Below, in pieces: positions 16,710 to 25,345 of a DNA stretch of 64,000 nt. Origin of the DNA: Streptomyces caatingaensis (lineage in GTDB: Bacteria > Actinomycetota > Actinomycetes > Streptomycetales > Streptomycetaceae). Under the pieces are notes generated by a model. It made no database searches. It saw nothing but the letters and a program-made list of their open reading frames with translations, and had not been told where the DNA came from. The stretch covers positions 248,001 through 312,000 of the forward strand of contig NZ_LFXA01000007.1 in the NCBI RefSeq assembly GCF_001187435.1, read 5' to 3'. The position numbers were made by a program, and so were the translations under genes. The stretch's first letter is position 1. Every line of letters begins with the position of its first letter.

Positions 16710-18899
16710 ATGGTGCGCACCACACGTCTGCTCGCGGCATGGGCCGCCGCGGGCCTGCTCGCGATCACGCTGCCCGTCACGGGGGCCAGAGCCGACGACC
16801 CGGTACCCCGGGTCGACCTGCGGGTCCTCGTCGTCGACGACGGCGGTCCCGCCACCGAGGCCATCGGCGCCGAACTCACCGCCGCCGGAACGCCGTACAC
16901 CACCGTCCGCCTCGCCGACTCCGGGCGTCCGCGCATCGACGAGGCGTTCCTCAGCGACACGCTCGACGGGCGGCCGCACGCCAGGTTCCAGGGCGTCGTG
17001 CTGCCCAACGACAACCCCTTCGGGGAGGGTTCGCCGGAGATGGCGGCCCTGGCCGGGTACGAGAAACGGTTCGGCATCCGGCAGGTGGACGCCTACACGT
17101 ACGCCCGCCCGGCCGTCGGCCTCAAGGCCGCCAAGGAGGAGGGCTGGAGCGGCGTCCTCGACGGGAAGAACGCCGAGGTGACCGCCGCCGGCGCGGCCGG
17201 GCCCTTCGGCTACCTCAGGAAGAACGTGCCCTTCGAGGACAACGACCCCGAGGTCAACGAGAGTTACGGCTACCTCTCCGCCCCGCTCGACAAGCAGAAC
17301 TACGGCGCCTCCTTCACCACCTTCCTCGACGCGCCCGTCCCCGGCGGCTCCGGCCGCGGCTCGCTCATCGGCCAGTACACCCACGACGGCCGCAGCGAAC
17401 TGGTCGTCACCTTCGTCGCCAACCAGTACCAGACCCAGTTCCGGCTGGTCTCCCGCGGCATCGTCGAGTGGCTGACCCAGGGCGTCCATCTCGGCGCCTC
17501 CCGCGACTACTTCGGCGTCCACGTCGACGACCTCTTCGCCTCCGACGACCGCTGGGACAGCAAGCGCAAGTGCACCCCCGGCGACGTCGACTGCCCCGGC
17601 AACCCCTCGCCCGACGCCCCGCCCATCCGCATGACGCCGGACGACGCCCAGTACGCCAAGGACTGGTCGAAGAGCCACAACCTGCCGATCGACTTCGCCT
17701 ACAACGGCGTCGGCAGCGAGGAGTACCGGGCCGCCCACGGCGGCGCCCGCGACCCGCTGCTCGACCGGTTCGTCGCCGACCAGCAGTCCTTCCGCTGGCT
17801 CAACCACACCTACACGCACGCCTTCCTGGGCTGCCAGCAGGACCTGAGCACCGTCCCCTGGAAGTGCTCCACCGACCTCCTCGGCCGCGTCCGCTGGGTC
17901 GGCGGCGCGAAGATCACCGACGAGATCGCGCGGAACCTCGCCTGGGCCGCCGCCCAGGGCCTCAGGGTCGAGGCGGACGAACTCGTCACCGGTGAGCACT
18001 CCGGCCTGCGCACCCTGCCCCAACAGCCCGACGACAACCCGGAGTTGGCGCCGTCCCTGACCCGCACCGGCGTCAAGTGGATCGCCAGCGACACCTCCCG
18101 CGAGCCGCAGCAGCGCAAGGTCGGACCCGCCCTCACCGTCTCCCGCTTCCCGATGAACGTCTACTACAACGTCGGCAAGGCCGTGGAGCAGACCGACGAG
18201 TACAACTGGCTCTACACCAGGAAGGCCGACGGCGGCAGCGGCATCTGCGAGAACTCCAAGGTCACCACCTGCCTCAAGGCCCCGCTCGACGTCAGGAACG
18301 GCTACGCCTCCTACATCGCGCCGCTGGAGGCCCGGATCGCCCTGAGCCACGTGCTCGCCAACGACCCGCGCCCGCACTTCATGCACCAGTCCAACCTCGC
18401 CGAGGAGCGGATCGGCTACACCATCCTGGAGAAGGTCCTCGCCGACCACGGCGCCCTCTTCGCCGACAACACCCCGCTGGTCAACCTCCGCATGCGCGAC
18501 ATCGGCACCGAACTCGCCAAGCGCGCCGCCTGGAACGCCGCCGTCACCGCCGGCAAGGTCACCGCGTACCGCGTCGGCACCGCCGTCACCGTCACCGCGC
18601 CCGCCGGCACCGACGCGCCCCTGACGCTGCCCACCGGCACCACCCAGGTCAAGAACGGCACCTCCGAGACCTTCGGCAGCCCCTACGCCGGGCGGCGCTC
18701 CGGCTGGGCCCTGCCCGCCGCCGGGGAGAGCGCCGCCGTCTTCGCCCTGCCCGCCGGCGGCACCCCCGCCGCCCCGCACGCCCGGGGTACGGCCGCCCGC
18801 GTCCAGGCCCCCGCGCCCGCCCTGCCCGTGCCCTACGGCGCCGGCCACCGCGTCCCCCTCGGCGCCGGGAAGACCGCCGGGAAGACCGCCGAGCGCTGA
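16710..18899 (+). CDS. Secreted Agd3-like exopolysaccharide deacetylase (CE18-like)
   Basis: A 729-residue exported protein; ATG 16710 follows GGGGGGAG. The signal peptide is about 30 residues. Residues 35-260 form a Rossmann-like / beta-sandwich region (VDLRVLVVDDGG start). The deacetylase-type domain follows, with FGVHVDDLF at 268-276, NHTYTH at 365-370 and TGEHSGL near 428. These DD, HxxxH and EH blocks fit the metal site of the polysaccharide deacetylase superfamily and resemble fungal Agd3, which deacetylates galactosaminogalactan. The C-terminus is a Pro/Ala-rich tail. It heads an operon with a PelF-like transferase and GH114 and spherulin-4 proteins, so its substrate is probably a GalNAc-type polymer, made cationic by deacetylation. 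Agd3 similarity is from memory of motifs, not an alignment. Confidence 0.8.
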   Translation: MVRTTRLLAAWAAAGLLAITLPVTGARADDPVPRVDLRVLVVDDGGPATEAIGAELTAAGTPYTTVRLADSGRPRIDEAFLSDTLDGRPHARFQGVVLPNDNPFGEGSPEMAALAGYEKRFGIRQVDAYTYARPAVGLKAAKEEGWSGVLDGKNAEVTAAGAAGPFGYLRKNVPFEDNDPEVNESYGYLSAPLDKQNYGASFTTFLDAPVPGGSGRGSLIGQYTHDGRSELVVTFVANQYQTQFRLVSRGIVEWLTQGVHLGASRDYFGVHVDDLFASDDRWDSKRKCTPGDVDCPGNPSPDAPPIRMTPDDAQYAKDWSKSHNLPIDFAYNGVGSEEYRAAHGGARDPLLDRFVADQQSFRWLNHTYTHAFLGCQQDLSTVPWKCSTDLLGRVRWVGGAKITDEIARNLAWAAAQGLRVEADELVTGEHSGLRTLPQQPDDNPELAPSLTRTGVKWIASDTSREPQQRKVGPALTVSRFPMNVYYNVGKAVEQTDEYNWLYTRKADGGSGICENSKVTTCLKAPLDVRNGYASYIAPLEARIALSHVLANDPRPHFMHQSNLAEERIGYTILEKVLADHGALFADNTPLVNLRMRDIGTELAKRAAWNAAVTAGKVTAYRVGTAVTVTAPAGTDAPLTLPTGTTQVKNGTSETFGSPYAGRRSGWALPAAGESAAVFALPAGGTPAAPHARGTAARVQAPAPALPVPYGAGHRVPLGAGKTAGKTAER

Positions 18900-18961
18900 A
18901 CCCCCGCAAGCTCCGTGCGCACCACCCCACCTCACCGTCTCCGCGAAGAAACCGAGTCTCC

Positions 18962-20476
18962 ATGCACGGACCCCTTGCCGCACCCGCGGCGGACGCCCCC
19001 TCGGTGACCCTGCTCACCGAGGGGACCTACCCCCACAGCCACGGCGGGGTGAGCGTCTGGTGCGACCAACTGGTGCAGGGCATGCCCGACATCGCCTTCC
19101 GGATCATCGCCGTCACCGGCACCGGCCGCGAAGAGCTCGCCTGGCACCTGCCGCCCCACGTCGGGCGGGTCGACACCCTCCCGCTGTGGGGCCCCGCCCC
19201 GGCCGGCCGCGCACCCCGCGGCCGCCGGCTGCGCGCCTTCCTCACCTGCTACGAACAGTTCCTCCTCACCCTCCTCGACCCGCACCACGAACACGACTTC
19301 GCCCGCACCTTCTACCGCCTCGCCGACCACGCCGCCGAGGGCACCCTCATCCCCGCCCTCCGCGGCGAGGCCGCCGTGCGCACCCTGGCCCGGCTCTGGC
19401 GGCGCCCCGGGCTCGCCACCGCCGCCGCCCGCCCCACCCTGCGCGACGCCCTCACCGCCACCGACCTCCTCGAACACGCCCTGCGCCCGCTCGCCGCCGA
19501 CCCTCCCGCCGAGGGCATCACGCACGCGGTGAGCGGGGGCCTGGCCGCCGTCCCCGGACTGCTCGCCCACCACCGGTACGGCACCCCGCTGCTCCTCACC
19601 GAGCACGGCATCTACCTGCGCGAGCGCTACCTCGGCTTCCGCACCGAGCCCTACCGCTGGCCCGTTAAGGCCCTCATGCTCGGGCTCTTCCGGCTCCTCG
19701 CGAAGGAGACCTACCGGGTCGCCGCCCTCGTCACCCCCGGCAACCGCTACAACCGGCGCTGGGAGGAGCACGGCGGCACCCCGCCCGACCGCATCCGCAC
19801 CGTCTACAACGGCGTCGACCCCGCCGCGTTCCCGCCCGCCGGGCCCGAACCCGAGGTGCCCACCCTCAGCTGGGCCGGACGCGTCGACCCCATCAAGGGA
19901 CTCGACACCCTCATCCGCGCCTTCGCCCTCGTCCGCGAGGAGATACCCGAGGCACGCCTGCGGCTCTTCGGCGGCACCCCGCGCGGCGGCGAGGCGTACC
20001 GCACCGCCTGCGAGGACCTCGCCGCCGGACTCGGCGCCGCCGACGCCGTCACCTTCGAGGGACGCGTCGACGACATCCGCGACGCCTACGCCGCCGGCAA
20101 CGTCGTGATGCTCTCCAGCATCAGCGAGGGCTTCCCCTTCACCCTCATCGAGGCCATGTCCTGCGGCCGCGCCACCGTCTCCACCGACGTCGGCGGCGTC
20201 CGCGAGGCCGTCGGCGACACCGGGCTCGTCGTACCGCCCCGCGACCCGCGGAGCATGGCCGACGCCGCCCTGAAGCTCCTGCGTGATCCCGGGCTCCGGG
20301 CGGAGATGGGGGAGAACGCCCGGCTCCGGGTCATCGAGCAGTTCACCCTCCGGCAGACCATCAGCGCCTTCCGGGAGATCTACCACGACCTGTCCGGCAC
20401 CCGGCGCGCCGCCGCGGCCGCCCTCTCCGCACGGGACCTGCCCGCCATGGCCCTGGCCGCCGGCGGTGCCGGATGA
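18962..20476 (+). CDS. PelF-like GT4 glycosyltransferase (exopolysaccharide polymerase candidate)
   Basis: A 504-residue cytoplasmic GT-B enzyme. The N-terminus has the PelF-type block LLTEGTYPHSHGGVSVWCDQL, a linker typical of the DUF3492 region, then the donor-binding half: YNGVDPAAFPP, LSWAGRVDPIKGLDTLI, FEGRVDDI and EGFPFTLIEAMSCGRATVSTDVGG. In Pel systems this enzyme builds the chain from UDP-GalNAc-type donors; the fungal counterpart Gtb3 is also family GT4. The donor here is unproven because the operon encodes its own NDP-sugar enzymes. It starts 62 bp after the deacetylase gene and its stop overlaps the next start (ATGA), so translation is coupled with the membrane protein. Confidence 0.88.
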   Translation: MHGPLAAPAADAPSVTLLTEGTYPHSHGGVSVWCDQLVQGMPDIAFRIIAVTGTGREELAWHLPPHVGRVDTLPLWGPAPAGRAPRGRRLRAFLTCYEQFLLTLLDPHHEHDFARTFYRLADHAAEGTLIPALRGEAAVRTLARLWRRPGLATAAARPTLRDALTATDLLEHALRPLAADPPAEGITHAVSGGLAAVPGLLAHHRYGTPLLLTEHGIYLRERYLGFRTEPYRWPVKALMLGLFRLLAKETYRVAALVTPGNRYNRRWEEHGGTPPDRIRTVYNGVDPAAFPPAGPEPEVPTLSWAGRVDPIKGLDTLIRAFALVREEIPEARLRLFGGTPRGGEAYRTACEDLAAGLGAADAVTFEGRVDDIRDAYAAGNVVMLSSISEGFPFTLIEAMSCGRATVSTDVGGVREAVGDTGLVVPPRDPRSMADAALKLLRDPGLRAEMGENARLRVIEQFTLRQTISAFREIYHDLSGTRRAAAAALSARDLPAMALAAGGAG

Positions 20477-21909
20477 GCGGCCCGCTGCGGCTCGTGCCGC
20501 CCGACCCCGACGCCGTCCACGAACTCCCCGCCGTCCGGCCGCGGTACGGGGCGGCCGTCGACGAACTCGCCCGCGAACTCGCCGACGTGTGCGCCGCCGC
20601 CGTCCACCCCGACGAGATCGCCGCCGTGCTGGAGGCCGACGGCCTCACCAGCGAACAGATCGCGGGACGTTACGGCCTGCGCGACTCCTTCGAACTCGCC
20701 GCCGCCCTCTACGACCGCGTCCCCCGCGCCCACCCCGAACCCCCGCCCGCCCCCGACCCCTGGCGCACCAGCCCCGGCCTCGTCCTGCTGCGGTCCCTGG
20801 TCTTCACCCTGCCCGGTCTCGGCTACGCCCTGGGCGCGCCGCTGATGTCCGGGGGGCGCGGCGCCGGCGGACTGCCCGGGGGGACCGCCGCCCTCGTCGC
20901 CGCCGCCCTCACCGCCTGGGCCTGGAACCAGGGCCTCGCCCACCGGGCCTACCTGCGGCTCGCCTCCGGCGGGCGGGCCGCCGCCGGGCGCTGCCTGCGC
21001 ACCGGCGCCCCGCTCGGCGGCCTGCTGGCCACCGTCGCGGCGCTCGCCTTCGGCGGGCCCGCCGGGGCCGTCGCGTTCGCCGTCGGACAGGCCCTCTACC
21101 TCTCCGCGGCCACCGTGCTGCTCGTCCTCGGGCGCGAACGGCTGCTGCTGTACACGCTGTTGCCGGTCGCGGGCGGGGGCGCGGCCGCCCTCGTCACCGA
21201 CCCGCCGCCGGCCCTGGCCGCCGGGCTGCTGCTGGCCACCCTCGCCGGGGTGCTCGCGGCCTCCTCCTTCCAGTGCGTCCTCGCCCGGCGCGAGAAGGGC
21301 GCCGGCGCGGGCGGCACGGCGGCGCCCTCGCCGCTCGCCTCGCTGCCCTACGGCCTGTTCGGCCTGGGCTGCGGCGTGCTGACGGCCGTCGCCGCGCTCG
21401 GCGACGTCGTACGGCACGGCAGCCGTGCCGAACCCGCCGGGCCCGCCGTCATCGCGCTCACCCTGAGCATGGGCGCCGCCGAGTGGCTGCTCTACCGCTT
21501 CCGCAGCCGGGCCCTCGCCGCGCTCGGCCGCACCACGACGACCGGCGCGCTGCTCGCCCGCGTCGCCCGCGTCCTCGGCGGCTGCCTGGCCGCCTACCTC
21601 GCCGCGCTCGCCGTGCTCGTCCTGGCCGCGGACGCCGTCTGGCCCGGCGGACCGGCACCGGCCGCCGTGCACCTGGCCGGTCTGCTGGCGCTCGGCGCCG
21701 TGCTGTGGACCGGCCTGCTGCTCCAGGCGTACGGGGTCGCGTGGCCGCCCGCGCTCCTGTGCCTCGCCGCCGGCGCGGCGGAGACGGCGGCGCTCGCCGC
21801 GCGGCTCCCCTCGCCGGCCGCCGCCCAACTCGTCGTCTGCGCCTGTACGACGGCGGCCCTGCTGGCCGCCGCGACGGCGCTCCTCGGCCGGATCACGGCC
21901 CACCGCTGA
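20473..21909 (+). CDS. Polytopic membrane protein in the exopolysaccharide operon (PelG position)
   Basis: A 478-residue protein with about 100 soluble N-terminal residues and then 11-12 hydrophobic segments through the C-terminus. The soluble part includes a helix-turn-helix-like stretch (EADGLTSEQIAGRYGL). It overlaps the PelF-like gene by four bases, the place where pel operons encode PelG, a 12-helix MOP-type transporter. It lacks the conserved PelG start that I would expect, so it may be a divergent flippase, an unrelated exporter or a membrane scaffold. Export of the glycan is the most likely role (inference from context). Confidence 0.72.
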   Translation: MSGPLRLVPPDPDAVHELPAVRPRYGAAVDELARELADVCAAAVHPDEIAAVLEADGLTSEQIAGRYGLRDSFELAAALYDRVPRAHPEPPPAPDPWRTSPGLVLLRSLVFTLPGLGYALGAPLMSGGRGAGGLPGGTAALVAAALTAWAWNQGLAHRAYLRLASGGRAAAGRCLRTGAPLGGLLATVAALAFGGPAGAVAFAVGQALYLSAATVLLVLGRERLLLYTLLPVAGGGAAALVTDPPPALAAGLLLATLAGVLAASSFQCVLARREKGAGAGGTAAPSPLASLPYGLFGLGCGVLTAVAALGDVVRHGSRAEPAGPAVIALTLSMGAAEWLLYRFRSRALAALGRTTTTGALLARVARVLGGCLAAYLAALAVLVLAADAVWPGGPAPAAVHLAGLLALGAVLWTGLLLQAYGVAWPPALLCLAAGAAETAALAARLPSPAAAQLVVCACTTAALLAAATALLGRITAHR

Positions 21910-22052
21910 CCCGCCCGGGCCGCGCACCCGGAACACCACCGGGCGCCCGGCCCCGACCTCCCGGGCCCGCACGGGCCACCCGTACGACCCCGGCCCGCCC
22001 GGGCCCCCGACCAGCCGCCCGCACGGGCACCCCGCACCCCAAGGAGACCCGC

Positions 22053-23051
22053 ATGCCCGCCACCACCGTCGCCGTCACCGGCGCCGAGGGGTTCATCGGC
22101 TCGCACCTGACCGAGGCGCTCGTCGCCGACGGACACACGGTCCGCGCCATGGTCCAGTACAACTCCTTCTCCTCCTACGGATGGCTGGAGACCCTGCCGC
22201 CGGACGTCCTCGGCTCCGTCGAGGTCGTCCTCGGCGACGTCCGCGACCCCGGCTCCGTCCAGGACCTCGTCAAAGGCGCCGAGACCGTCTACCACCTGGC
22301 CGCCCTCATCGCGATCCCCTACTCGTACCGGGCCCCGCACAGCTATGTGGAGACCAACGTCACCGGCACGCTCAACGTCCTGGAGGCGGTGCGCCACCTC
22401 GGCGTCCCGCGCCTCGTGCACACCTCCACCAGCGAGACCTACGGCACCGCGCGGACCGTGCCGATCGGCGAGGACCACCCCATCAACACCCAGTCCCCGT
22501 ACGCCGCTTCGAAGGCGGGCGGCGACCGGCTCGCCGACAGCTACCACGCCAGCTTCGGCCTGCCGGTCGTCACCCTGCGGCCGTTCAACACCTTCGGCCC
22601 CCGCCAGTCCATGCGCGCCGTCATCCCCACCGTGATCGGACAGGTGGCCGCCGGCGAACGCACCATCACGCTCGGCGACCTGCGCCCCACCCGGGACTTC
22701 AGCTACGTCAAGGACACCGTGGCCGCGTTCCGCGCCGTGGGCACCGCGCCCGCCGAACGCGTCGTCGGCCGGACCTTCAACTCCGGTACCGGGCAGGAGA
22801 TCTCCGTCGGCGACCTGGTGACCGTCATCGGCAAGCTCATGGACGCCGAACTCGACATCCGCTCCGACGCCGACCGCGTCCGCCCCGCGGCCTCCGAGGT
22901 GATGCGCCTGGTCTGCGACGCCTCCCGGCTGCGGGCCGCCACCGGCTGGGCGCCCGCCCACACCCTGGAGGAGGGCCTGGCCGCCACCATCGCCTTCTTC
23001 CGCGACCCGGCCAACCTCGCCCGCTACAAGACCGGCATCTACAACGTCTGA
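22053..23051 (+). CDS. LegB-like NAD-dependent NDP-sugar 4,6-dehydratase
   Basis: A 332-residue extended SDR. AAGGAG precedes ATG 22053. NAD binding is by TGAEGFIGSHL; the LegB-type YNSFSSYGWLE block follows, then PYSYRAPHSY, the active-site TSTSETYG and YAASK (Tyr/Lys pair). The C-terminus YKTGIYNV is typical of LegB proteins. The Glu after the Ser/Thr in TSE is the residue found in 4,6-dehydratases and not in plain 4-epimerases, so the product is probably a 4-keto-6-deoxy NDP-sugar. With the next two genes it could supply an unusual sugar nucleotide to the PelF-like enzyme. A paralogue lies at 33370-34380. Confidence 0.85.
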   Translation: MPATTVAVTGAEGFIGSHLTEALVADGHTVRAMVQYNSFSSYGWLETLPPDVLGSVEVVLGDVRDPGSVQDLVKGAETVYHLAALIAIPYSYRAPHSYVETNVTGTLNVLEAVRHLGVPRLVHTSTSETYGTARTVPIGEDHPINTQSPYAASKAGGDRLADSYHASFGLPVVTLRPFNTFGPRQSMRAVIPTVIGQVAAGERTITLGDLRPTRDFSYVKDTVAAFRAVGTAPAERVVGRTFNSGTGQEISVGDLVTVIGKLMDAELDIRSDADRVRPAASEVMRLVCDASRLRAATGWAPAHTLEEGLAATIAFFRDPANLARYKTGIYNV

Positions 23052-23102
23052 CCGCTTCCCCGGTCCACTCGCGCCGTCCGACCCGCAGAGAGGAACCGCA
23101 CC

Positions 23103-23816
23103 GTGCACGCTGTCATCCTCGCCGGAGGCAAGGGCATCCGGCTGCGCCCCTACACCACCGCCCTGCCCAAGCCGCTCGTCCCGATCGGCGACCAGCACGC
23201 GATCCTGGAGATCGTGATGCGCCAGCTCGCGAACGCCGGGTTCAGCAGCTGCACCCTCGCCATCGGGCACCTGGGCCACATCATCCGCGCCTATGTCGGC
23301 GACGGCTCCCAGTGGGGGCTGGACGTCGACTACACGACCGAGGAGAGCCCGCTGGGGACCATGGGCCCGCTGCTCACCATGGGTGACCGGCTGCCCGAGT
23401 CCTTCCTGGTGATGAACGGGGACGTGCTCACCGACCTCGACTTCGCCGACGTCCTGCGCGCCCACCGGGACTCCGGCGCCCCGCTGACCATCGCCACCTA
23501 CGCCCGCAAGGTCCACATCGACTTCGGGGTGCTGACCACCGAGGCCGGCCGTGTCACCGGCTTCACCGAGAAGCCCAGCATGGACTACCGCGTCTCCATG
23601 GGCGTCTACGGCGTCACCCGCGACGCCCTCGCCCGCTACACCCCCGGGCTCCCGCTCGGCTTCGACGAGCTCGTCCTCGACCTGCTCGCCGCCGGGACCC
23701 CGCCCAACGCCTACGAGTTCAGCGGGTACTGGCTCGACATCGGGCGCCCCGACGACTACGACCGCGCCAACGCGGAGTTCTCGCGCCGCCGCGACCTGCT
23801 GATCAAGGGAGCGTGA
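23103..23816 (+). CDS. Sugar-1-phosphate nucleotidyltransferase
   Basis: A 237-residue enzyme that joins an NTP and a sugar 1-phosphate. The signature LAGGKGIRLRPYTTALPKPLVPIG is at the N-terminus, followed by VMNGDVLTDLDF (metal-binding Asp) and FTEKP. No acyltransferase or mannose-isomerase domain is fused, so it is the short pyrophosphorylase type that accompanies LegB-like dehydratases. GTG 23103 follows an AGAGAGGA site. It lies 51 bp after the dehydratase and 9 bp before the next SDR. Base and sugar preferences cannot be read from the sequence. Confidence 0.87.
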   Translation: MHAVILAGGKGIRLRPYTTALPKPLVPIGDQHAILEIVMRQLANAGFSSCTLAIGHLGHIIRAYVGDGSQWGLDVDYTTEESPLGTMGPLLTMGDRLPESFLVMNGDVLTDLDFADVLRAHRDSGAPLTIATYARKVHIDFGVLTTEAGRVTGFTEKPSMDYRVSMGVYGVTRDALARYTPGLPLGFDELVLDLLAAGTPPNAYEFSGYWLDIGRPDDYDRANAEFSRRRDLLIKGA

Positions 23817-23825
23817 CCGGCCCCC

Positions 23826-24704
23826 ATGCGCATCCTCCTCCTGGGCGCCACCGGCTTCCTGGGCCGGCACGCCGCCGGGCAGCTGCGCGCCCTCCCGGGC
23901 GCACGGGTGCTCGACGGCGGCCGGAGGCCCGGCAGCGCCGTCCCCTGCGACCTCGCCGCCGACGGCCCGGACGGCCTGGCCGACGCCCTGCGCGCGGCGG
24001 CGCCGGACGCCGTCGTCAACTGCGCCGGTGTCACCGGCGGCGCCGCGAGCGCCCTCGCGGCCGTCAACGCCCGTGGCCCGGCGGTGCTGTGCGAGGCGCT
24101 GCGGGCGGCCGCCCCCGGCGTGCGGCTGGTGCACCTCGGCTCGGCCGCGGAGTACGGGCCGGTCGCGGCGCCGCACTCCGTCGCCGAGTCCGCCCCGGCC
24201 GCGCCGCCCGGCCTCTACGGCGCCACCAAGCTCGCCGGGACGCTGGCGGTCACCGGCTCCGGCCTGGACGCGCTCGTCCTGCGGGTGTTCAACCCGCTGG
24301 GGCCCGGCGCCCCGGCCGGCTCCCTGGCCGGGCGGCTCGCCCGGCAGCTCCGGGAGGCCGGGCCCGACGGCACCGTCCGGACCGGCGACCTGTCGGCGCA
24401 CCGCGACTTCGTCGACGCGCGCGACGTGGCGCGGGCCGTCGCCCTCGCCGTCACCGCCCCCGGGCCGGTCACCGGCATCCTCAACATCGGCAGCGGCACG
24501 GCCCGTCCGGCCCGCGAGGTCGCCGAGGGGCTGGCGCGGGCCGCCGGCTTCCGCGGCCGGATCGAGGAGGACGGCGCCGGGTCGCCGCGCTCGGCCGCGC
24601 TGCCCTGGCAGCAGGCCGACGTGACGGCCGCCGGACGGGTCCTGGGCTGGCGGCCGGCGTACGAACTCGGCACGACCCTCGCCGACTTGTGGGCCGCGCC
24701 GTGA
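23826..24704 (+). CDS. SDR-family NDP-sugar epimerase/reductase
   Basis: A 292-residue extended SDR. It has LLLGATGFLGRHA for NAD(P) binding, HLGSAAEYGP and YGATKLAG for the Ser/Tyr/Lys site, and FVDARDVARAV later. It lacks the acidic residue after the Ser that marks dehydratases, so it is probably the epimerase or 4-keto reductase that completes the sugar nucleotide begun by the LegB-like enzyme. Its stop overlaps the next start (GTGA). Very high Ala/Arg/Gly content suggests relaxed constraint outside the core motifs. Confidence 0.8.
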   Translation: MRILLLGATGFLGRHAAGQLRALPGARVLDGGRRPGSAVPCDLAADGPDGLADALRAAAPDAVVNCAGVTGGAASALAAVNARGPAVLCEALRAAAPGVRLVHLGSAAEYGPVAAPHSVAESAPAAPPGLYGATKLAGTLAVTGSGLDALVLRVFNPLGPGAPAGSLAGRLARQLREAGPDGTVRTGDLSAHRDFVDARDVARAVALAVTAPGPVTGILNIGSGTARPAREVAEGLARAAGFRGRIEEDGAGSPRSAALPWQQADVTAAGRVLGWRPAYELGTTLADLWAAP

Positions 24705-25345
24705 CCGAACGGTCGCTGCTCGTCCCCCTGTACGTCCACCCCGGCGCCGAACCCGGCCCCTGGGAACGGCTGGTGCGGGCCGCGCCAGCGCTGCGCGGGG
24801 TGGTGCTCAACGCGGCGGACGGACCGGGGCCGCGCCCCGACCCGTCCTTCCGCGCCGTCGCGGCCCGGCTGCGCGCGGCGGGCGCCCCCCTGCTGGGGTA
24901 CGTCGACACCGCCTACGGCCGCCGCCCGCTCCGGGACGCCGTGGCGGACCTGCGGCGGCACCGGCGGTGGTACGGGGTCGACGGCGTCTTCTACGACCGG
25001 GCGGCGGCGGAGGCGGAGTTGCTGCCGCGCTACCGCCGACTCGCCCTGGTGTCCAGGACGTTGGGCGCGCGGACGGTCGTCCTCAACCCCGGCACCCACC
25101 CCGATCCCGGATACGCGGAGGTCGCCGACCTGCTGGTGACCTTCGAGGGGCCCTGGGAGGCCTACCGCTCCGCGGGGATCCCCGCCTGGACGTCCGACCA
25201 TCTCCCCACGCGCTTCTGCCACTTGGTCTACGGTGTGCCCCAGGAGCGGGCCGGTCTGGTGGCCCGGACGGCCGGCAGACGCGGTGCCGCGGTGCACTGC
25301 GCCGTGCCGGGGAACGGAGAGAATCCATGGCGGACCGCACCATGA
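24701..25345 (+). CDS. Spherulin-4 family protein (GH135-like) without signal peptide
   Basis: A 214-residue TIM-barrel-like protein of the spherulin-4 family. Family blocks are present: VVLNAADGPG (36-43), LLGYVDTAYG (64-73), WYGVDGVFYD (90-99), VVLNPGTHPDPGY (127-138), LLVTFEGPWEAY (144-155) and RFCHLVYGVP (171-180). Fungal Sph3 cleaves galactosaminogalactan. Two oddities stand out. There is no signal peptide even if translation starts upstream in frame. The position after Asp99, Glu in most family members as I recall them, is Arg100. It may be an intracellular or binding version of the hydrolase. GTG 24701 overlaps the preceding stop, and its 3' end overlaps the GH114 gene by 19 bp. Confidence 0.8.
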   Translation: MTERSLLVPLYVHPGAEPGPWERLVRAAPALRGVVLNAADGPGPRPDPSFRAVAARLRAAGAPLLGYVDTAYGRRPLRDAVADLRRHRRWYGVDGVFYDRAAAEAELLPRYRRLALVSRTLGARTVVLNPGTHPDPGYAEVADLLVTFEGPWEAYRSAGIPAWTSDHLPTRFCHLVYGVPQERAGLVARTAGRRGAAVHCAVPGNGENPWRTAP

